Numbered from the stretch's first letter, positions 1 through 9,013 are shown. The stretch is DNA of 64,000 bases from Myxococcus sp. CA023 (GCF_010998615.1 NZ_JAAEAH010000014.1:1-64000); one strand, 5' to 3'. The notes: generated from the letters alone by a model not told the origin. A program made the numbers and translations.

Positions 1-444
1 GCCTGTCGCTGCCCGCCCGGACCCCTCTGCAAAGCATCGGCCGTGCCTTGCTCGGACCTTCTGCCGGACTTCGGACATGCCAAGCAGGCCAAGCCTCGTG
101 AAGGACGCCTGCTCTCCCTTCTTTTCGGTGGGTACGGCCGCCGGGTTGCTGGAGATTTTTCAGGGAGCCGCTCCTTGGCGCCTCTGCACACCGCGGGGTG
201 TTCTCTGGGCGGAGGTGGGCCTGCTCCGGAGGCCTGCCCGGTCGCGGACTTTGCGACACGCCGAGCCCGGTGGCGCCTGGCGCGCGACGCCTGAATCTTC
301 GAGGTGTAGATGACGCCAGTCGCCGCGCGGCCGTCCACGGAGCGGTGGAGCGACCGGATGCCTCCGGGAGGCTGCAAGGTGTCACCTTCACCGCTACACG
401 CATACTCACAAGGTGAGTCGGGTGGAAGGGAAGGAGGGATGGAG
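1..444. other. leader region without a supported gene
   Basis: No convincing gene is seen here. Short frames on the plus strand have no ribosome binding site and an amino-acid composition typical of random GC-rich DNA. The last part is the leader of the universal stress gene and ends in its Shine-Dalgarno sequence AAGGAGG at 431-437. Confidence 0.5.
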
Positions 445-1383
445 ATGAGGCCATCACAACTTTCGAAGACGGCATTGCCGCTGCTCCCTCCAGGGCTCGC
501 CCGGGGGCAGCGGGGCGTGTCGCGCCTGGTGGTGGGAACGGATTTCTCGCTGCGCTCCGAGTTCGCGCTGGCGCGCGCGCTGCGCCTTCCGTTGGCGCAT
601 GGGAGCGTCTTCTGCGTGCTGCACGTGGCCCCCGTCCTGGACGGGCAGGAGGGGCCAGGTGGGACGCTGTCGGGTGCACGCTGCCTGCGCAAGGCGGTGA
701 GCTCCGTGTGCAGGCGGCTGCGCAACCGCGTGGACATCGACGTGCGCGAGGAGCTCGGGCGAGGGGACCCGGTGGAGGTGGCGTCGGCCGTGGCGCGGAT
801 GTCGGGCGCGGAGTTGGTGGTGCTGGGGCGTCCCCATGTGACGTACCCGGTGCGTGCGCTGGCCGAGGATTCGACGGTGCGGCGCATGGTGCGCCAGCTG
901 GGCGTCTCCGTGCTGGTGGTGGTGCCGCACCCGGTCCGGCCCTACGGCAGGCCCCTGGTGGCGGTGGACTTCTCACGCGAGTCGCGCAGGGCGCTGGAGC
1001 TGACCTTGCGCCTGTGCCCGGCGCCCGCGCTGGTGGACGTGCTGCACGTGGTGGACACGGCGGCGCAGGAGGCGGAGCTGCGCCGCGCCCATGCGCCGGC
1101 CGAGCGGTGGCTGCTGCTGCGGCAGGAGCGGGAGTATCAGGCGCGGGTGGCGCTTGGTCGCTTCCTCGCGCCCTACCGGGAGGCGGGCCGCGAGTTGGAG
1201 GTGAGGGTGCGCTGCGGCGAGCCGGCTGAAGAGGGCATCCTGGCGGAGGCGTTGGAGCGGGGCTCGGACCTGCTGGCGCTGGCCATGTCCGCCGTGGAGG
1301 CGCGCACGCCGCTGACGGAGCAGGTGCTGGCGCGCGCGGGCTGCGACGTGTTGGTGTCGCGTCACCTTCCGCCTGCATCCTGA
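445..1383 (+). CDS. tandem universal stress protein (two UspA domains)
   Basis: Predicted cytoplasmic protein of about 312 residues made of two UspA-like domains. The first begins with a V-V-G-T-D-F-S strand near residue 30 and ends near V-L-V-V-V-P-H-P. The second begins P-L-V-A-V-D-F-S near residue 170 and ends V-L-V-S-R-H-L-P. Both have the D after the first strand, but the G-2x-G-9x-G-S/T ATP loop is not evident, so nucleotide binding is uncertain. The start is placed at 445 because AAGGAGG at 431-437 sits 7 bases upstream; ATG 439 is too close, and an upstream in-frame ATG at 310 has no ribosome site. Family members help in stress survival; the specific role here is unknown. The ABC transporter gene follows after 36 bases in the same direction. 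Confidence 0.85.
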   Translation: MRPSQLSKTALPLLPPGLARGQRGVSRLVVGTDFSLRSEFALARALRLPLAHGSVFCVLHVAPVLDGQEGPGGTLSGARCLRKAVSSVCRRLRNRVDIDVREELGRGDPVEVASAVARMSGAELVVLGRPHVTYPVRALAEDSTVRRMVRQLGVSVLVVVPHPVRPYGRPLVAVDFSRESRRALELTLRLCPAPALVDVLHVVDTAAQEAELRRAHAPAERWLLLRQEREYQARVALGRFLAPYREAGRELEVRVRCGEPAEEGILAEALERGSDLLALAMSAVEARTPLTEQVLARAGCDVLVSRHLPPAS

Positions 1384-1419
1384 AGCAGGAGGGCGCGCTC
1401 CGCGTTATGAACGCGGACC

Positions 1420-3279
1420 GTGTCTCCTCGTCCTACAACAGCCCCTGTCGCCCCGGTGTCGCTCAAGGCCCGCTTCCAGAACGCGGGCAGTCTCTTCAAG
1501 CAGCTGCCGGGGACCTTCCGGCTCTTCTGGCAGGCCAGCCCTCGCGGCGCGGTGGTGCTGGGCGCGCTGACGCTGGTGGCGGCGCTGTTGCCGGCGGCCA
1601 TCGCCTGGGTGGGCAAGCTCATCGTGGACTCGGTAGTGGCGGCGGCGCAGGGCTCGGTGGAGGCCCGCTCGCGGGTGTACGGGCTGGTGGGGTTGGAGTT
1701 CGGGTTGATGCTGGGCTCGGCGGTGGTGGACCGCGGGCTGACGCTGACGCGCGAGCTGCTTCGCGCCAACCTGGGGAACCTGCTCAATGAGCGCATCCTC
1801 CAGAAGGCGCTGGCGCTGGAGCTGCAGCACTTCGAGGACTCGGCCACCTACGACAAGATGCAGAACGCGCGGCGCGAGGCGAACAGTCGGCCGCTGTCGC
1901 TGGTGACGCAGGCGTTCTCCATCGTCCGCAACACCATCACCCTGGGCACCTTCGCCGCGTTGTTGGTGGCGTTGTCGCCGTGGAGCGTGGTGGTGCTGGT
2001 GGCCGCATCGGTGCCGGCCTTCATCGCCGAGGCGCGGCTGGCCATGGCGGGCTTCCGGCTCTACTCGTGGCGCGCGCCCGAGGGCCGCAAGCTGAACTAC
2101 CTGGAGTGGATTCTCACGCGGGACAGCCACGTGAAGGAGGTGAAGCTCTTCGGGTTGGGGCCGCTGGTGCTGGGCCGCTACCGCACGCTCTTCCAGAAGT
2201 TCTTCGCGGAGGACCGTGCGCTGGCCTTCCGGCGGATGGCCTGGGGCCTGGGGCTGGGCGTCCTCTCATTGGGCGCCTTCTATGGCTGCTACCTGCTGGT
2301 GGCGGGCCGCGCGGCGAGCGGGACGATTACCGTGGGCGACATGGTGCTGTACCTGAGCGTGTTCCGTCAGGGGCAGGCGGCGTTCCAGGGCATCCTGACC
2401 AGCGTGGGCTCCATGTACGAGGACGCGCTCTTCATGAGCAACCTGTTCGCGTACCTGGACATCCCCACTGGAGGCGAGGCGACGCGGGTGCTGCCGCCGC
2501 TCTCTCCGCCGCGTGGGCACGACAGCGCCATCGAGCTGCGCGACGTGTCCTTCCGTTATCCGGGGAAGGATGCGTGGGCGCTGAAGAACGTGTCGCTGAC
2601 GCTGAAGCCGGGACAGAAGCTGGCGCTGGTGGGAGAGAACGGGGCGGGGAAGAGCACGTTGGTGAAGCTGCTCCTGCGCCTGTACGAGCCGGTGGACGGC
2701 GACATCCTCTACGGCGGCGTCAACCTGAAGGACATGGACGTGGAGGACCTGCGCAGCCGCTTCGGCGCGGTGTTCCAGGACTTCGTGCGCTACCAGTTCA
2801 ACGTGGCGGAGAACATCGGCCTGGGGCACGTGCCGGCGCTGGAGGACCGCGGCCGCATCGAGAAGGCGGCCGAGGAGGGTGGGGCCAGCGGTGTGATTAC
2901 GGCGCTGCCACAGCAGTACGACACGATGCTGGGCGGCTGGTTCGAGAAGGGGCAGGAGCTGTCGGCGGGTCAGTGGCAGAAGCTGGCGGTGGCGCGGGCC
3001 TTCATGCGCGACGACGCGGAGGTGCTGATTCTGGACGAGCCCACGGCCAGCATCGACGCGGAGGCGGAGCACGCGCTGTTCGAGCGCTTCCAGGCGCTGG
3101 CGGCGGACCGGATTGCGATTGTGATTTCGCACCGCTTCTCCACGGTGCGCATGGCGGACCAGATTGCCGTGCTCCACAACGGGCAGGTGGACGAGCTGGG
3201 CAGCCACGACGAGCTGATGGCGAAGGACGGCCGCTACGCGCATCTGTTCCGGTTGCAGGCGCGCGGATATCGGGACTGA
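1420..3279 (+). CDS. ABC transporter, fused permease and ATPase (type I exporter)
   Basis: A 619-residue half-transporter with an N-terminal six-helix membrane domain (about residues 35-330) and a C-terminal ATPase domain (about 365-610). Visible ATPase motifs are Walker A GENGAGKST near 405, signature L-S-A-G-Q near 512 (Q at the last position instead of the common G-G-Q), Walker B VLILDEPTAS near 535 and the switch histidine in I-S-H-R near 570. Length and order match homodimeric exporters of the MsbA/LmrA type; substrate cannot be told. The start is GTG 1420; the ATG at 1407 is in another frame. The gene is followed 3 bases later by a convergent Uma2 gene. Confidence 0.9.
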   Translation: MSPRPTTAPVAPVSLKARFQNAGSLFKQLPGTFRLFWQASPRGAVVLGALTLVAALLPAAIAWVGKLIVDSVVAAAQGSVEARSRVYGLVGLEFGLMLGSAVVDRGLTLTRELLRANLGNLLNERILQKALALELQHFEDSATYDKMQNARREANSRPLSLVTQAFSIVRNTITLGTFAALLVALSPWSVVVLVAASVPAFIAEARLAMAGFRLYSWRAPEGRKLNYLEWILTRDSHVKEVKLFGLGPLVLGRYRTLFQKFFAEDRALAFRRMAWGLGLGVLSLGAFYGCYLLVAGRAASGTITVGDMVLYLSVFRQGQAAFQGILTSVGSMYEDALFMSNLFAYLDIPTGGEATRVLPPLSPPRGHDSAIELRDVSFRYPGKDAWALKNVSLTLKPGQKLALVGENGAGKSTLVKLLLRLYEPVDGDILYGGVNLKDMDVEDLRSRFGAVFQDFVRYQFNVAENIGLGHVPALEDRGRIEKAAEEGGASGVITALPQQYDTMLGGWFEKGQELSAGQWQKLAVARAFMRDDAEVLILDEPTASIDAEAEHALFERFQALAADRIAIVISHRFSTVRMADQIAVLHNGQVDELGSHDELMAKDGRYAHLFRLQARGYRD

Positions 3280-3282
3280 GCG

Positions 3283-4149
3283 TCAGGCGCGCTCGCCACG
3301 CAGGCGAGCGATTTCCGCCCGAGCCTCGGCGAGCTGGCGCTCAGCGTCCTCGCGCCGTTGAGTCTCCAGTTCCAGGAGTCGGGACTCCTCGGCTCGCATG
3401 CGAGACTCCTCGGCTCGCAGGCGGGACTCCTCCGCGAGTTGCTGTACGAGCTCCGCGCGGCTGGCCTCGACGCGCTCAACCATGTGTTCGAGGCGGGCAA
3501 TCAGCTCGGGTGCCTCTGGCAGGGCAGCGCCTCCCAGGTAGAAGCGCAGACGCTCGTCATCTACCTGGAGGTCCAATCCCAGGACTTCAGATGGATAGAG
3601 GCCGTGCTGCGGAAGGATGGGGCGATAGACGCGGCGCCCTTCGTCCAGCCGCCAGCCGCTCAGTCGTAGCCGGCCCCGGTCGAAGACGAAGTACTCGCGG
3701 ATACCCAGCCGGGCGAAGCGCTCGACGTTGCGCTCCAAGTCCTTGCGCCGCTCACCCGCGACGTGCACTTCCAGCGCGAAGTCCAGGCCCTTGCCCTCGG
3801 CACTGACCACCCAGCGCATTCGCGCGTGGGGCTCGACGTCCACCACGGCCATGACGTCTGGGGCGAACATGGATTCGCCTGGGTAGTACACGGGCAGCTC
3901 GCTCCCCAGGTACACCTTGCGACCAATGCGGGAGAAGAAGCTGCCGAGCACCTCGCGGGCGCGCGTCTTGGCCTCGAAGTGGAAATCGCCCTCCGGCGGG
4001 TTTGCCTCCGAAACGGGGAATTCGGATGGAAGGCTGTCGACGATGCGTTGACGCTCCTCGGACGAGAGCGCGTCCCACGTCTCCTGGGGCGGCGCGCGCG
4101 GGTCGTTCGGATCGATGTCGTAGGGCTCGAAGGGCATGAGGTCGTGCAT
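3283..4149 (-). CDS. Uma2 (DUF820) family protein with C-terminal coiled coil
   Basis: About 288 residues. The central part has the restriction-endonuclease-like fold motifs of the Uma2 family: a Y-Y-P-G-E-S-M-F-A-P-D-V strand carrying the acidic residue, then D-F-A-L-E-V-H-V with the E of the PD-(D/E)XK core, then E-Y-F-V-F-D. The last 60 residues are a charged coiled coil built from near-identical L-R-A-E-E-S-R units. Family members are abundant in myxobacteria and cyanobacteria, and their cellular role is largely unknown. The start is uncertain: ATG 4149, ATG 4137 and ATG 4212 are all in frame and none has a good ribosome site. Ends 3 bases from the convergent ABC gene. Confidence 0.8.
   Translation of the reverse strand: MHDLMPFEPYDIDPNDPRAPPQETWDALSSEERQRIVDSLPSEFPVSEANPPEGDFHFEAKTRAREVLGSFFSRIGRKVYLGSELPVYYPGESMFAPDVMAVVDVEPHARMRWVVSAEGKGLDFALEVHVAGERRKDLERNVERFARLGIREYFVFDRGRLRLSGWRLDEGRRVYRPILPQHGLYPSEVLGLDLQVDDERLRFYLGGAALPEAPELIARLEHMVERVEASRAELVQQLAEESRLRAEESRMRAEESRLLELETQRREDAERQLAEARAEIARLRGERA
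3365..3435. repeat. short tandem repeat coding for the Uma2 coiled coil
   Basis: Three near-identical copies of a 21-base unit containing ACTCCTCGGCTCGCA are visible around 3383-3430, with degenerate copies either side. On the minus strand each unit encodes the heptad L-R-A-E-E-S-R. Copy number could change by slippage without breaking the frame. Confidence 0.65.
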
Positions 4150-4341
4150 GAGAGTAGGCCGCGCCGCCACGAGGGCCAAGTGGCAGGCAAGGCAGCGTTG
4201 TCCTCGAATCAAGTGGTGAAGGTTCGCGTGCTGACGAGGACGGCGAGCAAGCAGCGGTCATGCCACGTTTGGCGCGTGAGAATTCTCCGATGGAGAGGGT
4301 CTCCGCGGCCCGTGAGTTTCGCGCGCGCATGTCACTGACTC

Positions 4342-6351
4342 ATGGCAGGTTCTCTTGCCATGTCGCGCGCTCAAGCTCCGAAGAAGGTCGATGTCGCTGC
4401 GTTGATGAAGAAGGCGGACAGTCTGCTGGACGAGATGCCGCCGCAGCTGGACCAGGCGATTCCGTTGCTGCGCGAAGTCGTGGCGGCGGAGCCCGAGCAC
4501 CTGCTGGGACTCCACTCCCTGAGCTGGTGTTTGGACCCGACGCGGAGCATGGAGCCGCACCGTTGGGAGCAGGAGTTGAAGGCCGAGCACTGGCGGCTGC
4601 GTGACCGTATCCTCGAGCTGACGCGAGGGACGAAGCCCGGCGGCGCGCTGACGCTCGCCCATCGTGCACGTTCGCTGGCCCTGAGCCAGTGGGCGGAGGA
4701 CCTGGTGCGGCGCAAGCCGACCGTGGCGCAGCTCGACGAAGCGGAGGCCGCGCTGAACGAAGCCAACAGCCTTCGGGAACTCGCGAACCACCAGCGTGGA
4801 CGCCGCGGGCTCGAGGCCTGGCGCGCACTGACGCAAGGCAAGCCGGAGCAGGGCTACCGCGAGTTGCTCGCCAAGGTGGAAGAGTTTCCTGGCATGTGCG
4901 CCCAGGGCGTGATGGACGATGACGACTCGCTCAACTTCCAGGGGCTGGAGGGCGCCTACTCCGATGAGGGTTTCCTGGCCTGGCTGCGGAAGCAGAAGCC
5001 CGCGGCACGCCCCGCGGGGAAGAAAGGCAAGGACCTGGATGCCGGACTCCTGCTGGCGGCGGGGCTGGATGCGAAGCCGTTCTTTGGCCCTGGCTTTGAA
5101 GGGAACAGCCGCACGGGCCGGGTGCTGGCCCTGGTGGCGTTGGGCGCGGACCTGGCGGCGAGAGATTCCGGCAAGCACAGCGTGCTCCACCTGGCCGCGA
5201 TGGTGGATGACGCGGCGCTGGTAAAGGAGCTGCTCCGCCTGGGCGTCGCCGCCGACGTCGTCGATTCGACGAAGTCCACGCCGCTGCATGTCGCGGCCGA
5301 GCACGGCAGCGTGTCCTGCATCGCTCCGCTGGCGAAAGGCGGCGTGCCGGTGGATTCGCTCGATGCGTCAGGGCGGACGGCGCTCTTCGAAGCACGTCAG
5401 GCCGACGTGGCTCAGGCGCTCATCGACGCGGGAGCGAATCCGAACGCGGGCAAGGGCTGGACGCCGCTGCATCAGCACGCACGCTTCAAGGAGCGAGGCC
5501 CCGTCATCGAGGCCCTGCTCAAGGCGGGGGCGGATGTCTCGCTGAAGAATGGCAGCGGCCAGACGCCCGCGCAGGAGGCGCTGGAGCACAAGAACGCGTC
5601 CCTCGCCCAGCTCATGGGGGCCAAGGCTTCCTCGGGCAAGGCCGGCGCGTTGGACATGCAGCCGCTGCTTGATGCGCTGGCGCGTCAGCGCAAGACGCTG
5701 CTCAAGGCCTGGTACTTCGAGGACAAGAACGTGGACGGCGTCGAACAGGTCCTGAAGGGGCTCGCGCTGCAAGGTGCCACGTCCTGGGACCAGCTCGCGG
5801 CCGCGCTCCAGGGCGAGCTCCCCTGGACGGCCATGGCGGTGGTGCAGCTCGCGCGGGACGTGCTGCCGGCTGAGGAGAAGGCGCCTCGTCTGTCCAAGCT
5901 GCCGCGCTTCGTGCGCGGGGACCTCGTGGTGAAGGGCGACGTGCACGTCGATGGGCCGCTGCTCGTGACGGGAGACCTCACGGTGGAAGGCGTGCTGCGC
6001 AACGCGGGGATGGAAGGGATGCTGGTGGTGGGCGGCACACTGCGCGCCACCGGTGTGGACACGGACGGCGAGGTCGTCGTGGGCGAGGACCTGGAAGCGC
6101 AGGTGGTGTGGGGCCACGGCAACGACGCTTCGCTCCGGGTCGGCGGCGTGCTGAAGGCGGACGTGGTCATCGCGGACGACCACGACATCCAGGCGAAGGT
6201 GAAGGCGAAGCACCACTACGAGAACGGTGAGTTCGACGCCTCGGACGCGGCGCTCAAGAAGGTCTTCATCGCGAAGGCCTTCGCAAAGTCGGAGTTGGAC
6301 CGGGACAAGCTGTTCAACGTGCTGCGCAAGGTCGGGGCCATCCTGGTGTAG
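4342..6351 (+). CDS. ankyrin-repeat protein with C-terminal bactofilin-like beta-helix
   Basis: A 669-residue protein with no signal peptide. Residues 1-240 are helical, with a TPR-like opening. About 240-430 are ankyrin repeats (H-S-V-L-H-L-A-A, S-T-P-L-H-V-A-A-E-H-G, W-T-P-L-H-Q-H-A). About 430-525 are a helical linker. About 530-630 show repeating short strands of the type G-D-L-V-V-K-G-D-V-H-V-D-G-P-L-L-V-T-G, as in polymer-forming bactofilin or pectate-lyase-like helices. This combination suggests a cytosolic scaffold; no enzyme motif is seen. The start could also be ATG 4360. Convergent with the thioredoxin gene, 2 bases apart. Function unknown. Confidence 0.8.
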   Translation: MAGSLAMSRAQAPKKVDVAALMKKADSLLDEMPPQLDQAIPLLREVVAAEPEHLLGLHSLSWCLDPTRSMEPHRWEQELKAEHWRLRDRILELTRGTKPGGALTLAHRARSLALSQWAEDLVRRKPTVAQLDEAEAALNEANSLRELANHQRGRRGLEAWRALTQGKPEQGYRELLAKVEEFPGMCAQGVMDDDDSLNFQGLEGAYSDEGFLAWLRKQKPAARPAGKKGKDLDAGLLLAAGLDAKPFFGPGFEGNSRTGRVLALVALGADLAARDSGKHSVLHLAAMVDDAALVKELLRLGVAADVVDSTKSTPLHVAAEHGSVSCIAPLAKGGVPVDSLDASGRTALFEARQADVAQALIDAGANPNAGKGWTPLHQHARFKERGPVIEALLKAGADVSLKNGSGQTPAQEALEHKNASLAQLMGAKASSGKAGALDMQPLLDALARQRKTLLKAWYFEDKNVDGVEQVLKGLALQGATSWDQLAAALQGELPWTAMAVVQLARDVLPAEEKAPRLSKLPRFVRGDLVVKGDVHVDGPLLVTGDLTVEGVLRNAGMEGMLVVGGTLRATGVDTDGEVVVGEDLEAQVVWGHGNDASLRVGGVLKADVVIADDHDIQAKVKAKHHYENGEFDASDAALKKVFIAKAFAKSELDRDKLFNVLRKVGAILV

Positions 6352-6353
6352 AC

Positions 6354-6698
6354 TCAGGCCTTGGGCAGGTGGTCCCGCACCACGCCGAGCCAGTACTCTT
6401 TTCCATAGTACTGGCTCATCTTCCCGATGAGCTTGCCCTCACGGAACAGCAGGAACGTGGGGATGCCGAAGAGTCCGAAGCGCTTGGCCAGGTCCTCGTA
6501 CTGGTATGCGTTCACCTTGACGACGCGCATCGGAGCGTCACCCAGCTCCGCCAGCAGCGCGGGCTCGGCCGCCGCGTAGATTTCGCAGTTCGGGCAGCCG
6601 TCACCCCAGAAGTCCACGACCACCAGCTCGCCCTTGGGTTCCAGGACCAGTTGGTCGAAGTTCTCCGCCGTCCCCTCGTAGCTCACGGGATGTGCCAT
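6354..6698 (-). CDS. thioredoxin-like protein (CPNC active site)
   Basis: Small cytoplasmic thioredoxin-fold protein of 114 residues. The active site is W-G-D-G-C-P-N-C near residue 33, and the cis-proline segment is G-I-P-T-F-L-L-F near residue 78. It therefore has both redox cysteines but an unusual C-P-N-C dipeptide and a D in place of the usual A/P before G-C. The start ATG 6698 is chosen for the upstream AGGAGG; the frame stays open upstream to 6941 but without thioredoxin homology. Likely a general or substrate-specific disulfide reductase. Confidence 0.88.
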   Translation of the reverse strand: MAHPVSYEGTAENFDQLVLEPKGELVVVDFWGDGCPNCEIYAAAEPALLAELGDAPMRVVKVNAYQYEDLAKRFGLFGIPTFLLFREGKLIGKMSQYYGKEYWLGVVRDHLPKA

Positions 6699-7053
6699 GG
6701 CCTCCTGCCTAACGGGCTCGGGTGTCGTGTTCAACCTGCTCACGGGGCTCGCGGCTGGAAGTCCTCGCTGTCTGCTGCGCATCCCAGGAGCCGCCAGCGC
6801 GATGCCCCCGGCACGGTCTGGCGGAGGCCAGGCAGGGGTTGAAATTCCGCGCGTGTGGCCGGGCGGCTCACCCCATTGGGCGCTCTGGCCGCGCCCTGGG
6901 GGGCCAGTCGAGTGGGCTGTTGCCACGTTGGGCTGCTTCACCCGGCGGAGGATGGATCAGCGGAACACCAGGGCCGCTCCGGAACGCGGGCGGCCGGAGC
7001 GGGTGCCAGGGGCATCACCTTCGTGCGTGAGCCCTGTTTTTCCGGAGGAGGGG
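6699..7053. other. intergenic region
   Basis: About 355 bases between the divergent thioredoxin and SMI1 genes. Several frames are open but none has both a ribosome site and a protein-like composition. It should carry the promoters of both flanking genes; I cannot place them. Confidence 0.4.
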
Positions 7054-7266
7054 ATGGGTTGGACGGTGGGTACGGGTTTTCAAGGTATGCCTGCGCGCGG
7101 TGGTGGCCGCCATGTCAGCCGGAGCGAGTTGGATCAGCTCTGGCGCGGTGTCATCAAAAGCAAAAGCCCGCACTGCGCAGGAGCGCTCAGCCGCCGTAAG
7201 GTTGTGCGACTGGATGTCGTGGAGGGGTCATGCACGAGTGGTTGGAGGCACTTCGCAAGTCGGTAA
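7054..7266 (+). CDS. possible small protein upstream of and overlapping the SMI1 gene
   Basis: A 70-residue frame from ATG 7054 preceded by a strong GGAGGAGG at 7044-7051. It includes a plausible S-R-S-E-L-D-Q-L-W-R-G-V-I helix and ends 37 bases inside the following gene. No family is recognised. The ribosome site is the only positive evidence; it could be a leader peptide or chance. Confidence 0.28.
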   Translation: MGWTVGTGFQGMPARGGGRHVSRSELDQLWRGVIKSKSPHCAGALSRRKVVRLDVVEGSCTSGWRHFASR

Positions 7267-9002
7267 AGGCATCGTCAGCTGGCGTCTCTCCCGAGGAGAT
7301 TCGCCGGGCCGAAACGGAGTGCGGCGTTCCATTCCCCGATGAGCTCACCGACCTGTATCAGGCGTTCAACGGGGGCGAGCTCAACGGTGAGGTTCTCCTC
7401 TTCCGTCTGCACGGCGCGGAGGGAGACCCGAGCGTCCTGGAGAAGACCCGCCTCAAGCTGGAAGGGCTTCCCGCGGCGGGGCTGTGGCGCATCGGTTTGA
7501 AGGGGCAGCACCGGCACCTCTTCGCCTCGCGCAAGTCGGCCATGGTGGAGCAGGGCGACGGTGGCGGTCCGTTGCCGGCCTGGGTCGAGGCGCTGGATGG
7601 CGACGACTGGGTCTATGGCACCTGGGAGGGCGAGAAGCGGCAGATGCGGCTGTACCGCTCGTTGAAGGACATGCTCGACGTGCTCGTGCCCCCCGCGGAG
7701 GTGGAGAGCTTCGGTGAGCGCACCTTTGCCCGGGCGATGAATGCCGTCCTTCAGGGGGCGCTGTCCGGCGTCCAGGTCGACGAGGAGGACGAAGAGGCGG
7801 CGGAGTCCGGCGAGGCACCGCTCGGTGCGGCGGCCGAGGCTGAAGCGGTCGAAGAGGCCGAGCAGTTCGAGGAGGCGGAGCTGGCCGATGAGGAGGCCGC
7901 CGAAGTGGCGGTAGAGGAGGCGGAGGTACGCGAACTCGCGTACGAGTATGACGACGTCCGCCCGTCTTCCCGTTACGAGGATGGGGCCGGCTCGAGAAAG
8001 GCACGCGCGCAGGCCCAGCAGATACCGCTCGCCATCGGTGGCGCTGGCGTGCTGTTCCCGAAAAGTGCGTCGAGCAGGGGGCCGGGTGTGAAGAAGGCCG
8101 CCGCGGAGCCTGCTCCCGCGAAGGCGCGCCCCGCGAAGAAGGCCGCGACAGAAGCGGCTTCGGCGGACCTCCCTGCTGGGACGGGGGAGTCTGTTTCATC
8201 GCCGGAAGCTGCGCCCCAGAAGGCCGCCGCGAAGAAGTCTCCCGCCAAGAAGGCTGTTGTGTCGGAGGCTGCCGCGCAGGGGGCTGCGGCTCCGAACGTG
8301 GCCGCTGAGGTGCCCGTCGTCAGCGAGGCGAAGGCAACGAAGGCGGCCCCCGCGCGCAAGACCGGTGCGAAGAAGGCGGCAACCCAGGTGTCGGCTGCGG
8401 AGGAACCGCCTGCGCAGGAGTTCCCTGCCGTGGCGGAGGTCTCGACGACGGCGGCATCTCTGAAGCGCGCGGCGAAGAAGGCCCCTGCCGTGAAGACGAC
8501 TGGCGCCCTGGATGATGCTGCGGTGGCGTCTGGCCAGAAGGGGACGGCGAAGTCTGCTGCTGCCCAGAAGGCCGCAGCGAAGGCCCCCGCGCAGAAGGGC
8601 GCGGCGAAGAAGTCGGCCACCGCGAAGAGGGCGACGAAGGCCCCTGCCCAGAAGAGCACTGAGCAGAAGCCTGCCACCGCGAAGGGGGCGGCGAAGAAGG
8701 CCACTGTCCAGAAGGGCGCGGCTCGGAAGGGCGCGGCGAAGAAGGCCCCCGCGCAGAAGGCCGCGGCGAAGAAGTCCGTCACCGCGAAGGCTCCGGCTCG
8801 GAAGGGCGCGGTGAAGAAGGCCCCTGCTCAGAAGGGTGGTTCAAAGCGGGCCGGTGCCCCGACGAGCGCAGCGAAGAAGGCGGCCGCTCAGAAGAGCGTG
8901 GCCAAGAAGGCTGCTGCTCAGAAGTCCGGAGCGAAGAAGAGCGCCGCGAAGAAGGGCTCAGCCCAGAAGCCAGCGGCGAAGAAGGGCGCACGCGGCCGGT
9001 AG
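7230..9002 (+). CDS. SMI1/KNR4-domain protein with acidic linker and histone-H1-like Lys/Ala tail
   Basis: A 590-residue protein. Residues 1-150 match the SMI1/KNR4 (SUKH) fold, with C-G-V-P-F-P-D-E-L and Y-Q-A-F-N-G-G-E. About 185-240 are a strongly acidic Glu/Ala linker. About 290-590 are low-complexity A-A-K-K, A-P-A-Q-K and K-K-A-A-A-Q-K units like eukaryotic histone H1 tails and some bacterial nucleoid proteins. The start ATG 7230 has GGAGGGG upstream. SUKH proteins are often immunity or scaffold proteins, whereas the basic tail should bind DNA or RNA. A perfect-stem terminator follows at 9014-9043. I cannot assign a function. Confidence 0.82.
   Translation: MHEWLEALRKSVKASSAGVSPEEIRRAETECGVPFPDELTDLYQAFNGGELNGEVLLFRLHGAEGDPSVLEKTRLKLEGLPAAGLWRIGLKGQHRHLFASRKSAMVEQGDGGGPLPAWVEALDGDDWVYGTWEGEKRQMRLYRSLKDMLDVLVPPAEVESFGERTFARAMNAVLQGALSGVQVDEEDEEAAESGEAPLGAAAEAEAVEEAEQFEEAELADEEAAEVAVEEAEVRELAYEYDDVRPSSRYEDGAGSRKARAQAQQIPLAIGGAGVLFPKSASSRGPGVKKAAAEPAPAKARPAKKAATEAASADLPAGTGESVSSPEAAPQKAAAKKSPAKKAVVSEAAAQGAAAPNVAAEVPVVSEAKATKAAPARKTGAKKAATQVSAAEEPPAQEFPAVAEVSTTAASLKRAAKKAPAVKTTGALDDAAVASGQKGTAKSAAAQKAAAKAPAQKGAAKKSATAKRATKAPAQKSTEQKPATAKGAAKKATVQKGAARKGAAKKAPAQKAAAKKSVTAKAPARKGAVKKAPAQKGGSKRAGAPTSAAKKAAAQKSVAKKAAAQKSGAKKSAAKKGSAQKPAAKKGARGR
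8460..8995. repeat. imperfect Lys/Ala coding repeats
   Basis: A run of short degenerate direct repeats around GCGAAGAAGG and CCCAGAAGG codes for the basic tail of the SMI1 protein. Reading frame is kept throughout; units are 15 to 30 bases long and not perfectly periodic. Confidence 0.7.
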
Positions 9003-9013
9003 TCAGGGGCTCG

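Noticed and set aside
8460-8995. Tandem repeats as a satellite or CRISPR-like locus
   Set aside because: They are degenerate and code for the Lys/Ala tail in one frame.
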